Part shown: positions 12,881 through 24,719 of the stretch, piece by piece | How positions within the stretch are numbered: position 1 is the stretch's first letter | Layout of the letters: each line of letters begins with the position of its first letter | Assembly: GCA_029379385.1 (NCBI GenBank) | Contig: CM055607.1 | Span: 34,407,235-34,471,234 of the forward strand | Origin: Quillaja saponaria | Lineage: Eukaryota > Streptophyta > Magnoliopsida > Fabales > Quillajaceae | Direction of reading: 5' to 3' | DNA length: 64,000 nt | The notes under the pieces: model-generated | Told to the model about the DNA's origin: nothing | Database searches by the model: none | What the model saw: the letters and a program-made list of their open reading frames with translations, nothing else | Made by a program: the position numbers and the translations under genes

Positions 12881-15536
12881 AGTTGCGTCTCGTAGCAAGC
12901 TAGGGTTTGTTGGAGAGGATGACCATGATTTGAAAATTTGGAACTTTAGGGTTTTGATGAAGAGATACTGATCACATCTTCGGTGAGGATCAAGGTGTTT
13001 TGCGTGTGTGAGAGAGAGAGAGAGAGAGAGAGACGGGATGAAAGGGGATTGGGCAGTGGAATGTTGTCGTTACTCTGTTACAGTCTTTGGCAAACGAGAT
13101 ATATTTTTGACAAATATCAATTAAATAATCTTTATGGGACAAGAAAAAACGACATCGTGTTATTTTTAATTCAACTTTCACTTAAATACGCTAAGTGCCC
13201 GTGTTTCGATGTGAAAATTTCTCCTTTTAAAAAAATTATTAATTTGATACACTTTAATTGAATTATTGAATTTAATAAATATATTATAAAATATCTCTTA
13301 AATTCGTTTTAAAATAATAAAAATTAATTTAAAAAATAAATCAACTATCTTATATCTTATAACTACTCAATGTTTATCTTCTAACTTAAGTAAGTTTTTT
13401 CGTCTTAAAAGAATACACCATACTCTCATTACAACTATTTACTATCCTTAAAAATTGAAAAATTTATTGTGCATGTGATAAGGCTAGTTAATATTATGTA
13501 ATTGATATAAATATTGAAAATTTAATTCGCCTATATATATATACACACAAATATCATTGCACGCGCCCAATCGTTTGCTCATATTTTTTTTGTTATGGTA
13601 AATGTTTAAAAATAAAATTATCCTCAAATGAGAATGAGAAAGAGGACAATAAAATTTGGTAACTGATTTAGGAGAAAATTAGCATTTATTTAAAGTAGAA
13701 TTGTCAGAGTAGTGGTAGTTCTTTTTCTAAAAAAAAATTAAATTTTGTTATAAAATAATATCAAAAGTCCTTCTGAATATATACCCATTATATGATATTT
13801 TTAGTTAAAAATTAGTTAAAACTTAGAAGGAAGACTTTTAGAACAACATAAATATATATATAATTGGTAAAGTGTAAGACATTTTAGTTCAAATTTTATA
13901 AACACATAATGAAAAATAAATCACTGACTTTATGGTGAAACGAAAATCAATTGAGTCGATTATGGTTTAGGTTAAATATTATAACTCTCCTCATTGGAAA
14001 AGAAATCGGCCATATACTAGTTCAAGTTATATATGCATGCACAATGAAAAATAACTAGCTTGATGTATTTGTAATATGTGATTGTTGTGAATATTATAAT
14101 TATAATCTCTCCATGTACCCTAAAAAAGGAATTGGCTAATTTAAGATAATTTTAGTTTAAATTTAATGAACATGCATAGTGAAAATAAATTGGTTCAATG
14201 TATGATGATTTTAGTTGAAATTTTATAAACCTGCACATTAGGGTCGAGAGAGATTTTATATTATGTAAGTAACTCAATGAGTGCTTTCTAAAGAGGGCTT
14301 GGCTTGAAAGAATAAAACAAAATAGGAACAACAGGCTGGTTGTACTTTTTTGTTTGAGATAAAAAAAAAAAAAAAAAAAGGGTTTCTCATTAAAATGTTT
14401 TAATGAGTGGTAAGTCAATTGAGTATATATATATATACTGTTTTTAATTCAAGTTATATAAATATGCACAATGAAAAATAATCAGCTTTAGATATTTATA
14501 CTATTACAAAGAAGTAGATATTCTTTAAAGGATTGACCACTTATGACATCCTATTATATAATATTTACTGAATTATTTTTTTTAATCAAGTTCAACTAGT
14601 AAAAAAATCATTCACCTTTCTTATAATTACTCCCGTTACTCTACCACATACGTACTAACCCATTTTAAAAAATACATATATTCTTCTTCTAAGTAATCTC
14701 TATCTCTAAAAAAAAAAATTATAACATATGTATGCTATAGGGATGTCAATTTCATCCCACCCCATTGAGTCCCGATTTGACGGGACGGGTTTTATGACCT
14801 TCGATCGAAGAGACTGACGGGTTTTGTCATGATCTAAAAGGAGACAAGCGAGATTTGGAACATAAATGAGATTATGAAGAAAGCTTGTGATTTCTACTAA
14901 TGCTGCATTTTGGGAAGCACAATACAACTAATATTACAATAACAATAAATGATGTTGATACTTAGACATCTGGATATGCAAGATTCATAATTTCATGAAT
15001 AAAGGACTCAAGTTTTTCATGAGTTGATGGGTTTAGATTTAGGAATTTCAAATTTATAAATTAATTAATTTTTTTTTTCAAATGAGTTGTATCAGGTTCA
15101 GATTTAGGAATTCTAAATTTTGGAATTTATTTTTTTACATAATTTTTGTTTTGTTTTTAAATTCGTAATAAAGCAAATTGGGTTCAAGAAATTCAGGAAC
15201 TTTGCAACTCGGAGTTGGAATAAATTTTTTTTGCTCAATCGAGGTTTGATACAAGGGTTCAAAAAAGTTTTTGTAATATCTAATCGGGTCGCTGATGTGC
15301 TCCGCTTAGCCTAGTTGCCATTCCTAGTGTGCCATGAGGTTAGTGCAACATAATATGAGCAGTTGGTACAAAATTGTGAAGGATTGTTTTGTTAAATTAA
15401 AAAGAATATAATCCAACATTTTTCAAAATCACCCTAAAATATGACTTTCATAGGGTCAATGAAGTTTCTCTCTAAATTTATTACTCAAATTTGTAATATT
15501 ACCCACATAACATTCAAATTAAGCACATACCCCATA
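12881..15536. other. AT-rich spacer left of the copia element
   Basis: It holds the LCD promoter and 5' UTR at its left end, then AT-rich sequence with A/T homopolymers (for example 14360-14379) and short TA repeats. Around 14740-14840 there is a more GC-rich patch (ATCCCACCCC, GACGGGACGGG) that looks like an old repeat fragment. No gene is supported. Confidence 0.5.
13010..13033. repeat. (GA)n microsatellite
   Basis: About 12 uninterrupted AG/GA units, in or near the LCD 5' leader. GA tracts near plant transcription start sites are common and can bind GAGA-binding BPC proteins. That role here is inference. Confidence 0.85.
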
Positions 15537-15541
15537 TTTAG
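15537..15541. repeat. Target site duplication, left copy (TTTAG)
   Basis: TTTAG directly precedes the 5' LTR and is repeated at 20294-20298 directly after the 3' LTR. Five bases is the usual Ty1/copia duplication length, so the element was inserted here as a unit. Confidence 0.85.
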
Positions 15542-15802
15542 TGTTGGTTGAAATAAGTCAATGTGTTTGTTAAGATATTTTCTCACCTTACCTGGTCTTT
15601 AGGAGTCTATCTGGTTTCTTGAGTCTGTTTCAGTCAGCTCCTATCATTTTGCTTAGCTCAGTTTGTTTTGACTTTCTGTTGATGTAATAGCCTATATAAA
15701 GAGACAATATTTGATTCAATAAAGATATCACAGAACAACAGTTCTTTCTTATTCTCTTGCCTTGCTATAAAGTTTTCTACTTACAACTTTGAACCTGTAA
15801 TA
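15542..15802 (+). repeat. 5' LTR of the copia element
   Basis: It starts TGTTGGTTG and ends GTAATA, where the 3' copy ends GTAACA, so the usual terminal CA has become TA. An AATAAAG motif lies near 15719. It aligns along its length with 20032-20293. Confidence 0.9.
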
Positions 15803-15803
15803 G

Positions 15804-15815
15804 TAGTATCAAAGT
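15804..15815 (+). other. Primer-binding site, degenerate initiator tRNA-Met type
   Basis: TAGTATCAAAG directly follows the LTR. It resembles the usual copia site TGGTATCAGAG, with G-to-A changes. Confidence 0.65.
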
Positions 15816-15921
15816 CAAGATTGAAATATTAAGAGCAGAGAAGACCTATGAGTGTAGTGAAATTTGAGAGTTAAAAGAAAGGCTGTGCAGCTGCTAGTGT
15901 CTTTTGATTGCAGCATAGTTG

Positions 15922-17290
15922 ATGGCCTCAGAAAATTTTGTGCAACATGCTATCCCGCACTTTGATGGTCATTATGACCATTGGAACATGCTGATGGAGA
16001 ACTTCCTTAGGTCCAAATAATATTAGCAGGCTGTTAGTGTTGGTGTAGAAGAGGCAGCAGCCAGTACTGTTCTATCAGATGCACAAAAGGTAGAGTTAGA
16101 AGGCTCAAGGCTTAAGGATTTGAAGGCAAAGAACTACCTTTTCCAGGCAATTGATCGATCTATCTTAAAAACTATTCTCTGCAAAGAAACTTCCAATCAA
16201 ATTTGGGATTCCATGAAAAAGAAATTTCAGGGATCAGTAAGGGCAAAAAGGCAGCAGCTTCAAACACTTCATTCGGAGTTTGAAACACTTTGGATGAAAT
16301 CAGGGGAGTCAGTTTCTAATTTTTTTTCAAGGACAACGGTGATTATCAACAAGATGAGTATTCACGAAGAAAAGATGAAGGACGTGACGGTGATTGAGAA
16401 AATTCTTCGATCGATGATGCCAAAGTTTAACTATGTGGTTTGTACAATTGAAGAATCAAAGGATACTACTGATCTTTTAATTGATGAACTATAAGGATCA
16501 CTGTTGGTACATGAACAAAAAATGGTTCACCAAGACAAAAGGAGAGCAAGCATTGAAAGCAGACACCAATAAAGGAGAACAAGCATCTCTGACACCAAAT
16601 TATGCAGATAAAAAAAAAAAAAAAAAGACAGAAGATGCAGGATTACAAACAACCACAACGAAAATATGAAGATATTCACTCAAATGGTTCATAAGGGAAA
16701 GGAAGAGGTCGAAACGATTACCAATCAAAAATAGCAAATAAATCCCACATTGAGTGCTTCAGATGTCACAAGTATGGCCATTACAAGTCAGAATGTCGTA
16801 CCAAGTTATCTAAAGAAGTTAGTGGCAAAACTAATCTTGCAGAAACAAAAGTAAAAGTGTCTTTGTTGATGGTTTGTCATACCAAAGAAGATACCCATAA
16901 GAATTTATAGTATTTAGACACGGGTTGCAACAACTATATGTCTGGAGACAAATCTGCATTATCTGATTTGGATGAATCCTTTCGTGATAATGTGAAATTT
17001 GGTGACAATTTCAAAGTTTCAGTAATGGGAAAAGGAAAGGTAATAATTCAGACTAAAGAAAATTCGATTCAGACTATATCTAATGTTGTTTTTTTTCTAG
17101 AGTTAAGAACAAATTTGCTTAGCATGGGCCAACTTCAAGAAAAAGCATATGAAATCTCCATAAAAAATGGAGTATGCAGGATTAAAGATAAAGAATTGGG
17201 CTTAATAGCTCAAGTCAATATGACTGCTAACCGAATGTTTCCTTTATATCTTCAAAACATCTCTTATTCTTGTTTCTCGGCAAGAGTAAG
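15922..17290 (+). pseudogene. copia gag and protease, broken
   Basis: The gag frame starts with ATG at 15922 (MASENFVQHAIPHFDGHYDH). Stops at 16018-16020 and 16024-16026 interrupt it. It resumes as a UBN2-type gag segment (16120-16494) and stops at a TAA where CAA is expected. The nucleocapsid zinc knuckle follows at about 16755-16796 with pattern CX2CX4HX4C (CFRCQKYGHYKSEC). A protease region starts near 16915 with the active-site DTG (YLDTGCNNYMSG), one frame after another stop. No product can be made from this copy. Confidence 0.85.
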
Positions 17291-19920
17291 GGAGGAAGCT
17301 TAGCTATGGCACTTTCGATATGGACATTTGAATTTTGGTGGACTAAAAATACTACATCAGAAGAAGATGATGACTAGTCTTCCTCAAATTGATGTTCCTT
17401 CTCAAGTATGTGAAGAGTGCATTGTTGGCAAACAACATCGTAATCAGTTTCCACAAGAAAAAGCATGGAGAGCGAAAAATGTATTGGAGTTGATTCATCC
17501 TGACATTTGTAGGCCAATAAACCCAACTTCAAATGGAAGGTATAAGGTATCTATTTACTTGCATTGATGATTATAGCCGAAAAACATGGGTATATTTTTT
17601 GCAAGAGAAATCATAAGCATTGTCAGCTTTTAAGAATTTTAAAGTGCTAGTTGAAAAGGAATCGAGTTGTTCAATAAAAAAATTTCGCACTGACCGTGGT
17701 GGAGAATACAACTCACTTGACTTTGTAGATTTTTGTGAGACTTATGAAATTAAGAGACAGCTTACAGCAGCCTGCAAACCTTAGCAAAATGGTGTTTATG
17801 AGAAAAAGAATCGTACTATTCTAAATATGGTGCAAAGTCTTTTATCGAGAAATGGTGTTCCAAAAAGCTTATGGCCTGAAGCAATTAATTGGAGCATTCA
17901 TATACTGAACAGAAGCCCCCACTTGCTGTTCAAAATATAACACCCGAAAAAGCATGAAGTGGACGTAGACCAGCTGTTGATCACTTCAGACTTTTTGGCT
18001 GCATAGCATATGCCTATATTCCAGATCAAAAAATGAGTAAACTTGATGATAAAGGAGAAAAATGTGTTTTCTTGGTGTTTGTAGTCAATCAAAGGTTTAC
18101 AAACTGTATAATCCTAACACAATGAAAACCATCATTAGTCCCGATATTGTGTTTGATGAAGAACGAACCTGGCCTTGGAACGAGAAAAACATTGGACAAA
18201 AATTAAAGTATTCTAACAGATTTTAATAGTGATGAGAAAATCCAACAACCCATAGAGAATGTGCAACAACCAGTAGATTTGCAAATTGTCCTAGATGCTC
18301 GAAATTCACCTACAACAGTAGTGGATGATGAACAGCAACCACGACGCATTAGAAAAAGACCTGAATGGATGATTGATTACGAAGTTGATGAAACTGACCA
18401 ATCTGAAGATCCACTTACATATTTTGCTCTTTTTTGAGATTATGATCCTACAGTTTTTGAAGATGCTGTTAAAAAAACAAAATGGCAGAAAGACATGGAT
18501 GTTGAAATTACAGCAATTGAAAAAAATTATACTTGGGAGTTAACTGATCTTCCAAGAAAGCACAAGACAATTGGTGTTAAGTGGGTCTATAAGACAAAAT
18601 TGAAGGAAAATGGTGAAGTTGACAAATACAAGGCACGTTTGGTGGCTAAAGGCTATAAGCAAGAGTTTGCTGTTGATTTCAAAGAAGTCTTTGCTCCTAT
18701 TGCCAGACTAGATACAATCAGATTAGTGGTCGCTTTGGCTGCATAAAACTCATGGTCCATCTTCCAATTAAATGTAAAATCGACATTCCTGCATGGAGAA
18801 TTGGAAGAACAGGTATTCATTCATCAACCTCCTGGTTATGTGAAATTAGGAAATGAACATAAATTTTATAAGTTAAAGAAAGCACTGTATGGACTAAAAC
18901 AAGCTCCACGGGCTTGGTATAGTCGTATTGATAAGTATTTTTTAGATGAAGGTTTTGAAAAATGTCCATATGAGCATACACTATTTGTTAAAAATGAAGA
19001 TGGAGGAAAAATGCTGATAGTATGTTTATATGTAGATGATCTTATATTTACTGAAAATGATATTGTCATGTTTGAAAAGTTTAAGAAGTCTATGATGGCT
19101 GAGTTTGAAATGTCTAATTTGGGTATGATGCATTATTTTCTTGAAATTGAAGTGGTTCAATCTATTGCTAGAATTTTTTATCCCAAAAGAAGTATATTCA
19201 GGATGTTTTACACAGATTTCAGATAGTGAATTGTAATTCTGTAAATATACCAACTGAGTTTGGTTTGAAGCTATCCAAAAATTCCAGTGGAAAGAAGGTG
19301 GATAATACTTTTTACAAACAAATTGTGGGAAGCTTAATGCATTTGACTACAACAAGACCTGACATAATGCATGTTGTAAGTCTCATTACCAGGTACATGG
19401 AATATCTAACAGAGATGCATCTACTAGCTGCAAAGAGGATTTTTAGGTACTTGAAAGGTATAATGAAATTTGGGTTGTTTTATAAGAAGGGAGAAAAATA
19501 AGCTTTAACCGGTTTTATTGATAGTGATTATATAGGAGATCAAGATGACAGAAAAAGTACTTTAGGTTTTGTTTTTATGCTCGGTTCAGGGGCTGTTTCA
19601 TGGTCATCAAAGAAGCAGCCAATTGTCACTTTATCAACCACTGAAGCTGAGTTCATTACAGCAACTTCATGTGCATGTCAAGCTATATGGTTGAAAAGAA
19701 TTTTAGAAGAACTCTCATACAAAAGAGAAGGGCCTACTATTATTTTTTATGACAACAACTCAACAATTAAACTTTCTAAGAATCCTATTTTACATGGAAG
19801 GAACAAGCACGTAGATGTGAAATATCATTTCTTAAGAAATCTCACAAGAGATGAAAATCATTAAGTTGTAGAAGTGAAGATAAAGTTGCTGATATATTTA
19901 TTAAACCTCTCAAGACTACT
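17290..19920 (+). pseudogene. copia pol: integrase, reverse transcriptase, RNase H, broken
   Basis: The pre-integrase zinc domain (WHFRYGHLNF ... CEECIVGKQH) is at 17300-17560. The integrase core (FRTDRGGEYNS ... QNGVYEKKNRT) is at about 17560-17940, with a stop before QNGV. The RVT_2 reverse transcriptase runs from about 18440 to 19240 and keeps the catalytic YVDD (19030-19041), but it has a stop after VALAA and frame changes. RNase H ([10 protein letters not shown], then LSTTEAEF) is at 19500-19866. At least six stops or frameshifts break the frame. Confidence 0.9.
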
Positions 19921-20020
19921 TGAGTCTTTTAAACTAAGAGAGTTGCTTGGCATTTGTACTTTTAAAGATTTTACTTGAAAAGCTTCTGAGTTTAAACTAG
20001 ATGTTTACAAACATTAGTTT

Positions 20021-20030
20021 GAGGGAGGAA
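20021..20030 (+). other. Polypurine tract
   Basis: GAGGGAGGAA lies directly before the 3' LTR, where plus-strand priming is expected. Confidence 0.75.
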
Positions 20031-20031
20031 T

Positions 20032-20293
20032 TATTGGTTAAATAAGTTAATATATTTGTTAAGATATTTTCTCATCTTACTTGGTCATTACCAACCTATT
20101 TTATTTGTTGAGTCTGTTTTAATTAGATACTGTCATTTTGCGCTTAGCTCAGTTTGTTTTGACTTTCTATTAATATGATGGCCTATATAAAAAGACAGTA
20201 ATTGACTCAATAAAGATATTACAGAACAGCAGTTCTTTCTTCTTCTCTTGTCTTGCTATAAAGTTTTCTACTAGCAACTTTGAGCCTGTAACA
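20032..20293 (+). repeat. 3' LTR of the copia element
   Basis: It starts TATTGG (TGTTGG in the 5' copy) and ends GTAACA. It is homologous to 15542-15802 but clearly diverged, with a poorly alignable stretch near 20085-20125. TTTAG follows at 20294-20298. Confidence 0.9.
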
Positions 20294-20298
20294 TTTAG
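20294..20298. repeat. Target site duplication, right copy (TTTAG)
   Basis: This is the direct repeat of 15537-15541. Confidence 0.85.
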
Positions 20299-21069
20299 AA
20301 CGTTTATTGTAAATGGCCTCCAACAATTAAAATTAAGAGGGTTTCGGAACGATTAAGGTGTTAATTTTTGTTAGAAAAATCCTTGGACGCACAGCGAGTA
20401 GAAAATCCATATTACCCACTTTCTCAGGTACTTACACAGTTCATTTCATTTACCAATTAAAATACAACAGAACTCTCGGTGCCAACTTCTTCCAGAACCC
20501 TAGAAGTGGATCATTGCTGTGAAGTTAGTACAATTCTGGTCTTTAATTATGTATGTATTGTCTTCTGGATTTCTATATGCAGAAGAATCTCTGAGATGGT
20601 TCAATCGTGAAGGGATAGAATGTTGATGATCGGACTTTTTCAATCAGATTCTGGAATGTCTTGACCTGAATTGATCCCGGAAGGTTGCGATTTTAGAGCT
20701 CTTGATTGATTTTTGAACTGTACCTGGGGCTTCTTGAACTGGGTTTAAATCAAATTTGGGTTCGAGACCTTCGGGAGGTATTAGTACATCAAAAAGTCTA
20801 CATTTTGTTGATTATACATTCCTCAAATTTTGAGGGATAGAATAAAATCTGTGTTGTATATCTGTTCTGGGTAGACTGATTTTTTATTATTTCTCCAAAA
20901 TTTGAATTTTTACGAGGTACTCATCCATTTTGCCTGTGAACTCATTTCCCATTTTCCGTCCTCTCTGTCTGTAATTGGGTTTGGGTTATCTGTAGACTTT
21001 GATAAAGTTTGATTCTTGAATCTGGGTAAGTGAGAGTTTTTGCATTTATAAAGATACTTTTGAGTTTCA
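20299..21069. other. SEC23 pseudogene upstream region
   Basis: It probably holds the old SEC23 promoter and 5' UTR, perhaps with a 5' UTR intron. Several AG/GT sites are present but none is decisive. The copia insertion ends at the left edge, so upstream promoter sequence may have been displaced. Confidence 0.4.
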
Positions 21070-24000
21070 ATGGCTAACCCACCTCAGCATTCTGCTGGAT
21101 TCTCAGTCACTATCACTCCTTCTCACCCAGGCAAACTGACAACTCAACCTGAGACAAGTCCAATTCCACCGCATCTGTCAAGTTCTACCGGAGCACCTAG
21201 ATTTCCTCCTCCAAGATTACAACAAGATCAGACTTCTTCACCTTCCCTTAAAACCCCTAATATTCTATCGCCACCCAATGGGGTCAAAACTGGCAGCCCA
21301 GTACCTCACTTGAGCACTCTCCCTGGACCTCCTGTTTTTACTTCACCTGTTCGTCCAGCTGCTGTGCCTTTTCGTACTTCGCCTGCATCTCCTCAACCAG
21401 TTGCTTTTACTTTGGCTTCATCCTTTATGATGATTTATTTTATTTAGTATAATAGCTTAGACAATGGAATTTCATTACTTTATGAAATGATTTTTTTTTT
21501 TTTTTAATTTGGTAATTATCATTAGATTTTTTTTCATCACTGAAGTTATAATTTTATCATCCTTCTAATTAGAAGACTGGTTTTGTAATGCTTTTACACT
21601 GTATAATTGTGTGAGAGTGAGCCAACTGTCTTCTACCCTTTTTGCAAGCAGGTACTTAAACAAAGGAAACAAGCAAACGTTCCCAGTTTGGGTTTTGGGG
21701 CATTGGTTTCTCCTGGAAGGGAGATTTTACGGGGCCCTCAAGTAATACAACGAGATCCTCATTGCTGCCAAAGCTGTGGAGCTTATGCAAATATCTATTG
21801 TTACATATTACTTGGATCAGGCCAGTGTTAGTGCGTAATATGTCGGAAACTCAATGGAAGTGAGGGTGAGTACATAGCTCCCAGCAGGGAAGAACTTCTA
21901 ACTTCCCAGAATTATCATCACGTATGGTTGACTATGTCCAAACTGGGAACAAGAGACCTGGTTTTGTTCCAGTTTCAGACTCAAGAATGTCTGTACCAGT
22001 TGTTCTTGTTATTGATGAGTGTTTAGATGAACCATACCTCCACCATTTACAGAGCTCTTTCCATGCATTTGTTGATTCTCTTCCCACAATGATAAGAATT
22101 GGAATTGTACTATATGGCCGTACGGTGTCAGTTTATGACTTTTCAGAAGAATCAATTGCATCTGCTGATGTTCTTCCTGGTGATAAGTCATCAACTCAAG
22201 AGGCCTTGAAAGCATTCATTTATGGAACTGGCATATACTTGTCACCTATGTATGTTTCACTTCCTGTAGCACATTCCATATTTTCATCACTGAGGCCATA
22301 CAAATTGAACATTCCAGAAGCTTCTAGAGAACGGTGCCTAGGTACTGCAGTTGAGGTTGCTCTTGCTATAATTCAGGGCCCAACTGCAGAACTATCTCGA
22401 GGGGTAGTTAAAAGGTCAGGTGGTAATAGCAGAATTATTGTTTGTGCTCTTAATCACCCAAATTATCCTCATATGGAAAAGACAGCCATAAAATGGATGG
22501 AGCACCTAGGTCATGAGGCTCATAGGCATAATACCGTGGTTGATATTTTATGTGCTGGAATATGCCCTGTAAGGATTCCTGTTCTGCAGCCCCTTGCAAA
22601 AGCTTCTGGTGGTGTTTTAGTTCTCCACGATGATTTTGGAGAAGCATTTGGTGTTAATTTGCAACGGGCATCTGGTAGAGCAGCAGGTTCCCATGGTTTA
22701 TTGGAATTAAGATGTTCTGATGATATTTTCATAACTCAGGTTGTGGGCCCAGGTGAAGAGGCTCATATAGATACTAATGAAACCTTTAAAAATGATACGG
22801 CTCTTTACATTAAAATAATAAGTGTCGAAGAGACACAAAGTTTCTTACTTTCCATGGAGACTAAAGGAGATATAAAAAATGATCATGTCTATTTCCAGAT
22901 TGCAATTCAGTATTCAAACGTCCATCAAGCTGATATACCAAGAGTGATTACTGTTAGACTGCCTACTGTGGATGGTATTTCAGAATATCTTACAAGTGTT
23001 CAAGATGAAGTGGTAGCAGTTCTTGTTGCTAAAAGGACCCTTTTGCGAGCCAAAACTATTCTGATGCAATTAATATGCGAACAACAATAAACGAAAGAAT
23101 CAAAGACATTGCTTTAAAATTTGGGTCCCAATTACCTAAGTCAAAGCTTTGTCAATTTCCAAAGGAACTCTCCTTATTACCTGAGCTCCTTTTCCATCTT
23201 AGAAGAGGACCACTATTGGGAAGCATTGTTGGACATGAAGATGAGAGATCTGTGTTGCGGAACCTGTTTCTGAATGCATCCTTTGATCTGTCACTGCGTA
23301 TGCTAGCACCTCGTTGTCTACTGCATCAGGAGGGGGGAACTTTTGAGGAACTGCCAGCTTATGATCTTGCCATGCAATCTGATGCTGCTGTCGTTCTTGA
23401 CCATGGCACAGATGTCTTCATTTGGATGGCATGCTATTGAACGTTATATTCTTTCTTTCTAGCATGGCTTCTAGTTGGACAATGATGTTCTAGATGCAAT
23501 GATTTATATCTTCATCCTTCTGTTAGTAGCCAATTTTCAGGCTTCTGTCTGGGGTGCATTTGGAATGACTTTCTTGCCAGTGATGAAATTTGAGAAAACA
23601 AAATAATTTTTTTGAGCTATTGGCTTGAGAAACTAATGAATTATCATCACTGACTGCAGGAATCATACAACTTTGTGGGTTTTGTACTTGACAGGTATCT
23701 CTCTCATAATATATATAGAGAGAGATGAGAGGGTTGGATGTTAAATGTTTTGTAGTATGTCCCACTCATTGTTTCAATGAAAGAAATATGGTAGAGGTTT
23801 TTTGTTTTTTCTTTTGGGGGGGGGGGGGGGGGGCGGCGTTGGTTGCTATTTATAACTTATATCCAAGGTGACAAAAATCCTTAATCAATGCATTTATACT
23901 AATTGTAGCTGTCATAAACATAGTATTCTTTCGGGTGTTCTGCTGGTATGGTTCTCTTTTTAACTAGCGGCTACAGCCGTGATTCTTTTTTGTGCCTGTG

Positions 24001-24719
24001 TTCTGGATTTTAGTTCTTTTTTTTTTCCCCCAGTGCTTGTGCCTTTGTAGGTTTCAATTTTTTTTATTATTTCCTATACTTGTTGAGACTTGAGACCATT
24101 CTTTGTTAAATAGTGGATTTAGGGTGCTGACCTTGCAACTGATGAAGGAAAAAGTGCTTCTGCTTTAGCTGCTTGCAGGACATTGGCTGAAGAGCTTACT
24201 CAATTGCGTTTTCCAGCTCCTCGGATCCTTGCATTCAAGGTTATTTTGTCAGATTTCACACTTCAATTATTTTTTGGTCTGTGGTTTCCTCTTGTTTTGT
24301 CTAGTGCTCAAGGAGTACAATACAATAAACCTGACAATTTAGATTTGAAACAGGAGGGTAGCTCACAGGCCAGGTACTTTGTATCTCGTCTCATACCAGC
24401 CCATGAGCAAGTAAGAACTCGTTTTTTTCTGTAACCCGTTTTCTGATAAATTGGATGATCTTGAATAAGTTTAGTGCATACTGAGATGTATTTAATGGCT
24501 GCTAATCCCAAGTGAACATGTTAGATAAACTTCCCTTATTTGAAAGATGCTCACATAGTGAGAGGGTGCTACTATTTGCAGGAGGCAAGATTCCCACAGC
24601 TTCGATCATTAACATTAGAACAGCGGACGAAGCTAAAAAGCAGTTTTCTTCACTTTGATGATCCCAGTTTCTGTGAGTGGATGCGAAGCTTGAAAGTGGT
24701 ACCACCAGAACCAAGCTGA
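21070..24719 (+). pseudogene. SEC23: Decayed plant-type SEC23 (COPII coat) gene
   Basis: SEC23 is the COPII inner-coat GTPase-activating subunit for SAR1. This copy matches the divergent plant form with a Pro-rich N-terminus (MANPPQHSAGFSVTITPS). Recognisable parts are exon 1 from 21070, a main exon from about 21652 to 23428, then 24123-24239, 24354-24410 and 24582-24719 (ending KVVPPEPS, stop). The zinc-finger, trunk (VPVVLVIDECLDEP), helical (RRGPLLGSIVGHEDERSVLR) and gelsolin-like (VVLDHGTDVFIW) regions are all clear. Lesions: TAG at 21829-21831 just before CVICRKLNG; one base missing near 21895-21901; one base missing near 23055-23060 (AKT, then shifted); in-frame loss of a conserved Gly/Pro loop near 22446-22455; loss of the end of exon 1; and a GC donor at 23429. 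Each reading resumes correctly, so this is one decayed gene. Confidence 0.88.
23816..23833. repeat. Poly(G) run of 18 bases
   Basis: Eighteen consecutive G lie within the long SEC23 intron, an unusually long run for this AT-rich window. It may be a local assembly weak point. Confidence 0.85.

Larger units (their letters stand above)
15542..20293 (+). mobile_element. Ty1/copia LTR retrotransposon, complete but decayed
   Basis: A 4.75-kb element with 5' LTR 15542-15802, primer-binding site right after it, gag-pol in copia order (gag, protease, integrase, RT, RNase H), polypurine tract at 20021-20030, 3' LTR 20032-20293 and TTTAG duplications outside. The LTRs differ at several dozen positions, many of them C/T or G/A transitions, so the insertion is old. 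Internal stops often look like CAA or CAG codons turned into TAA or TAG, as expected from deamination of methylated cytosine. It cannot move on its own. It sits roughly 780 bases upstream of the SEC23 start codon. Confidence 0.95.

Noticed and set aside
15120..15314. Short open frame near the copia element
   Set aside because: AT-rich sequence without a domain, outside the element borders fixed by the LTRs.
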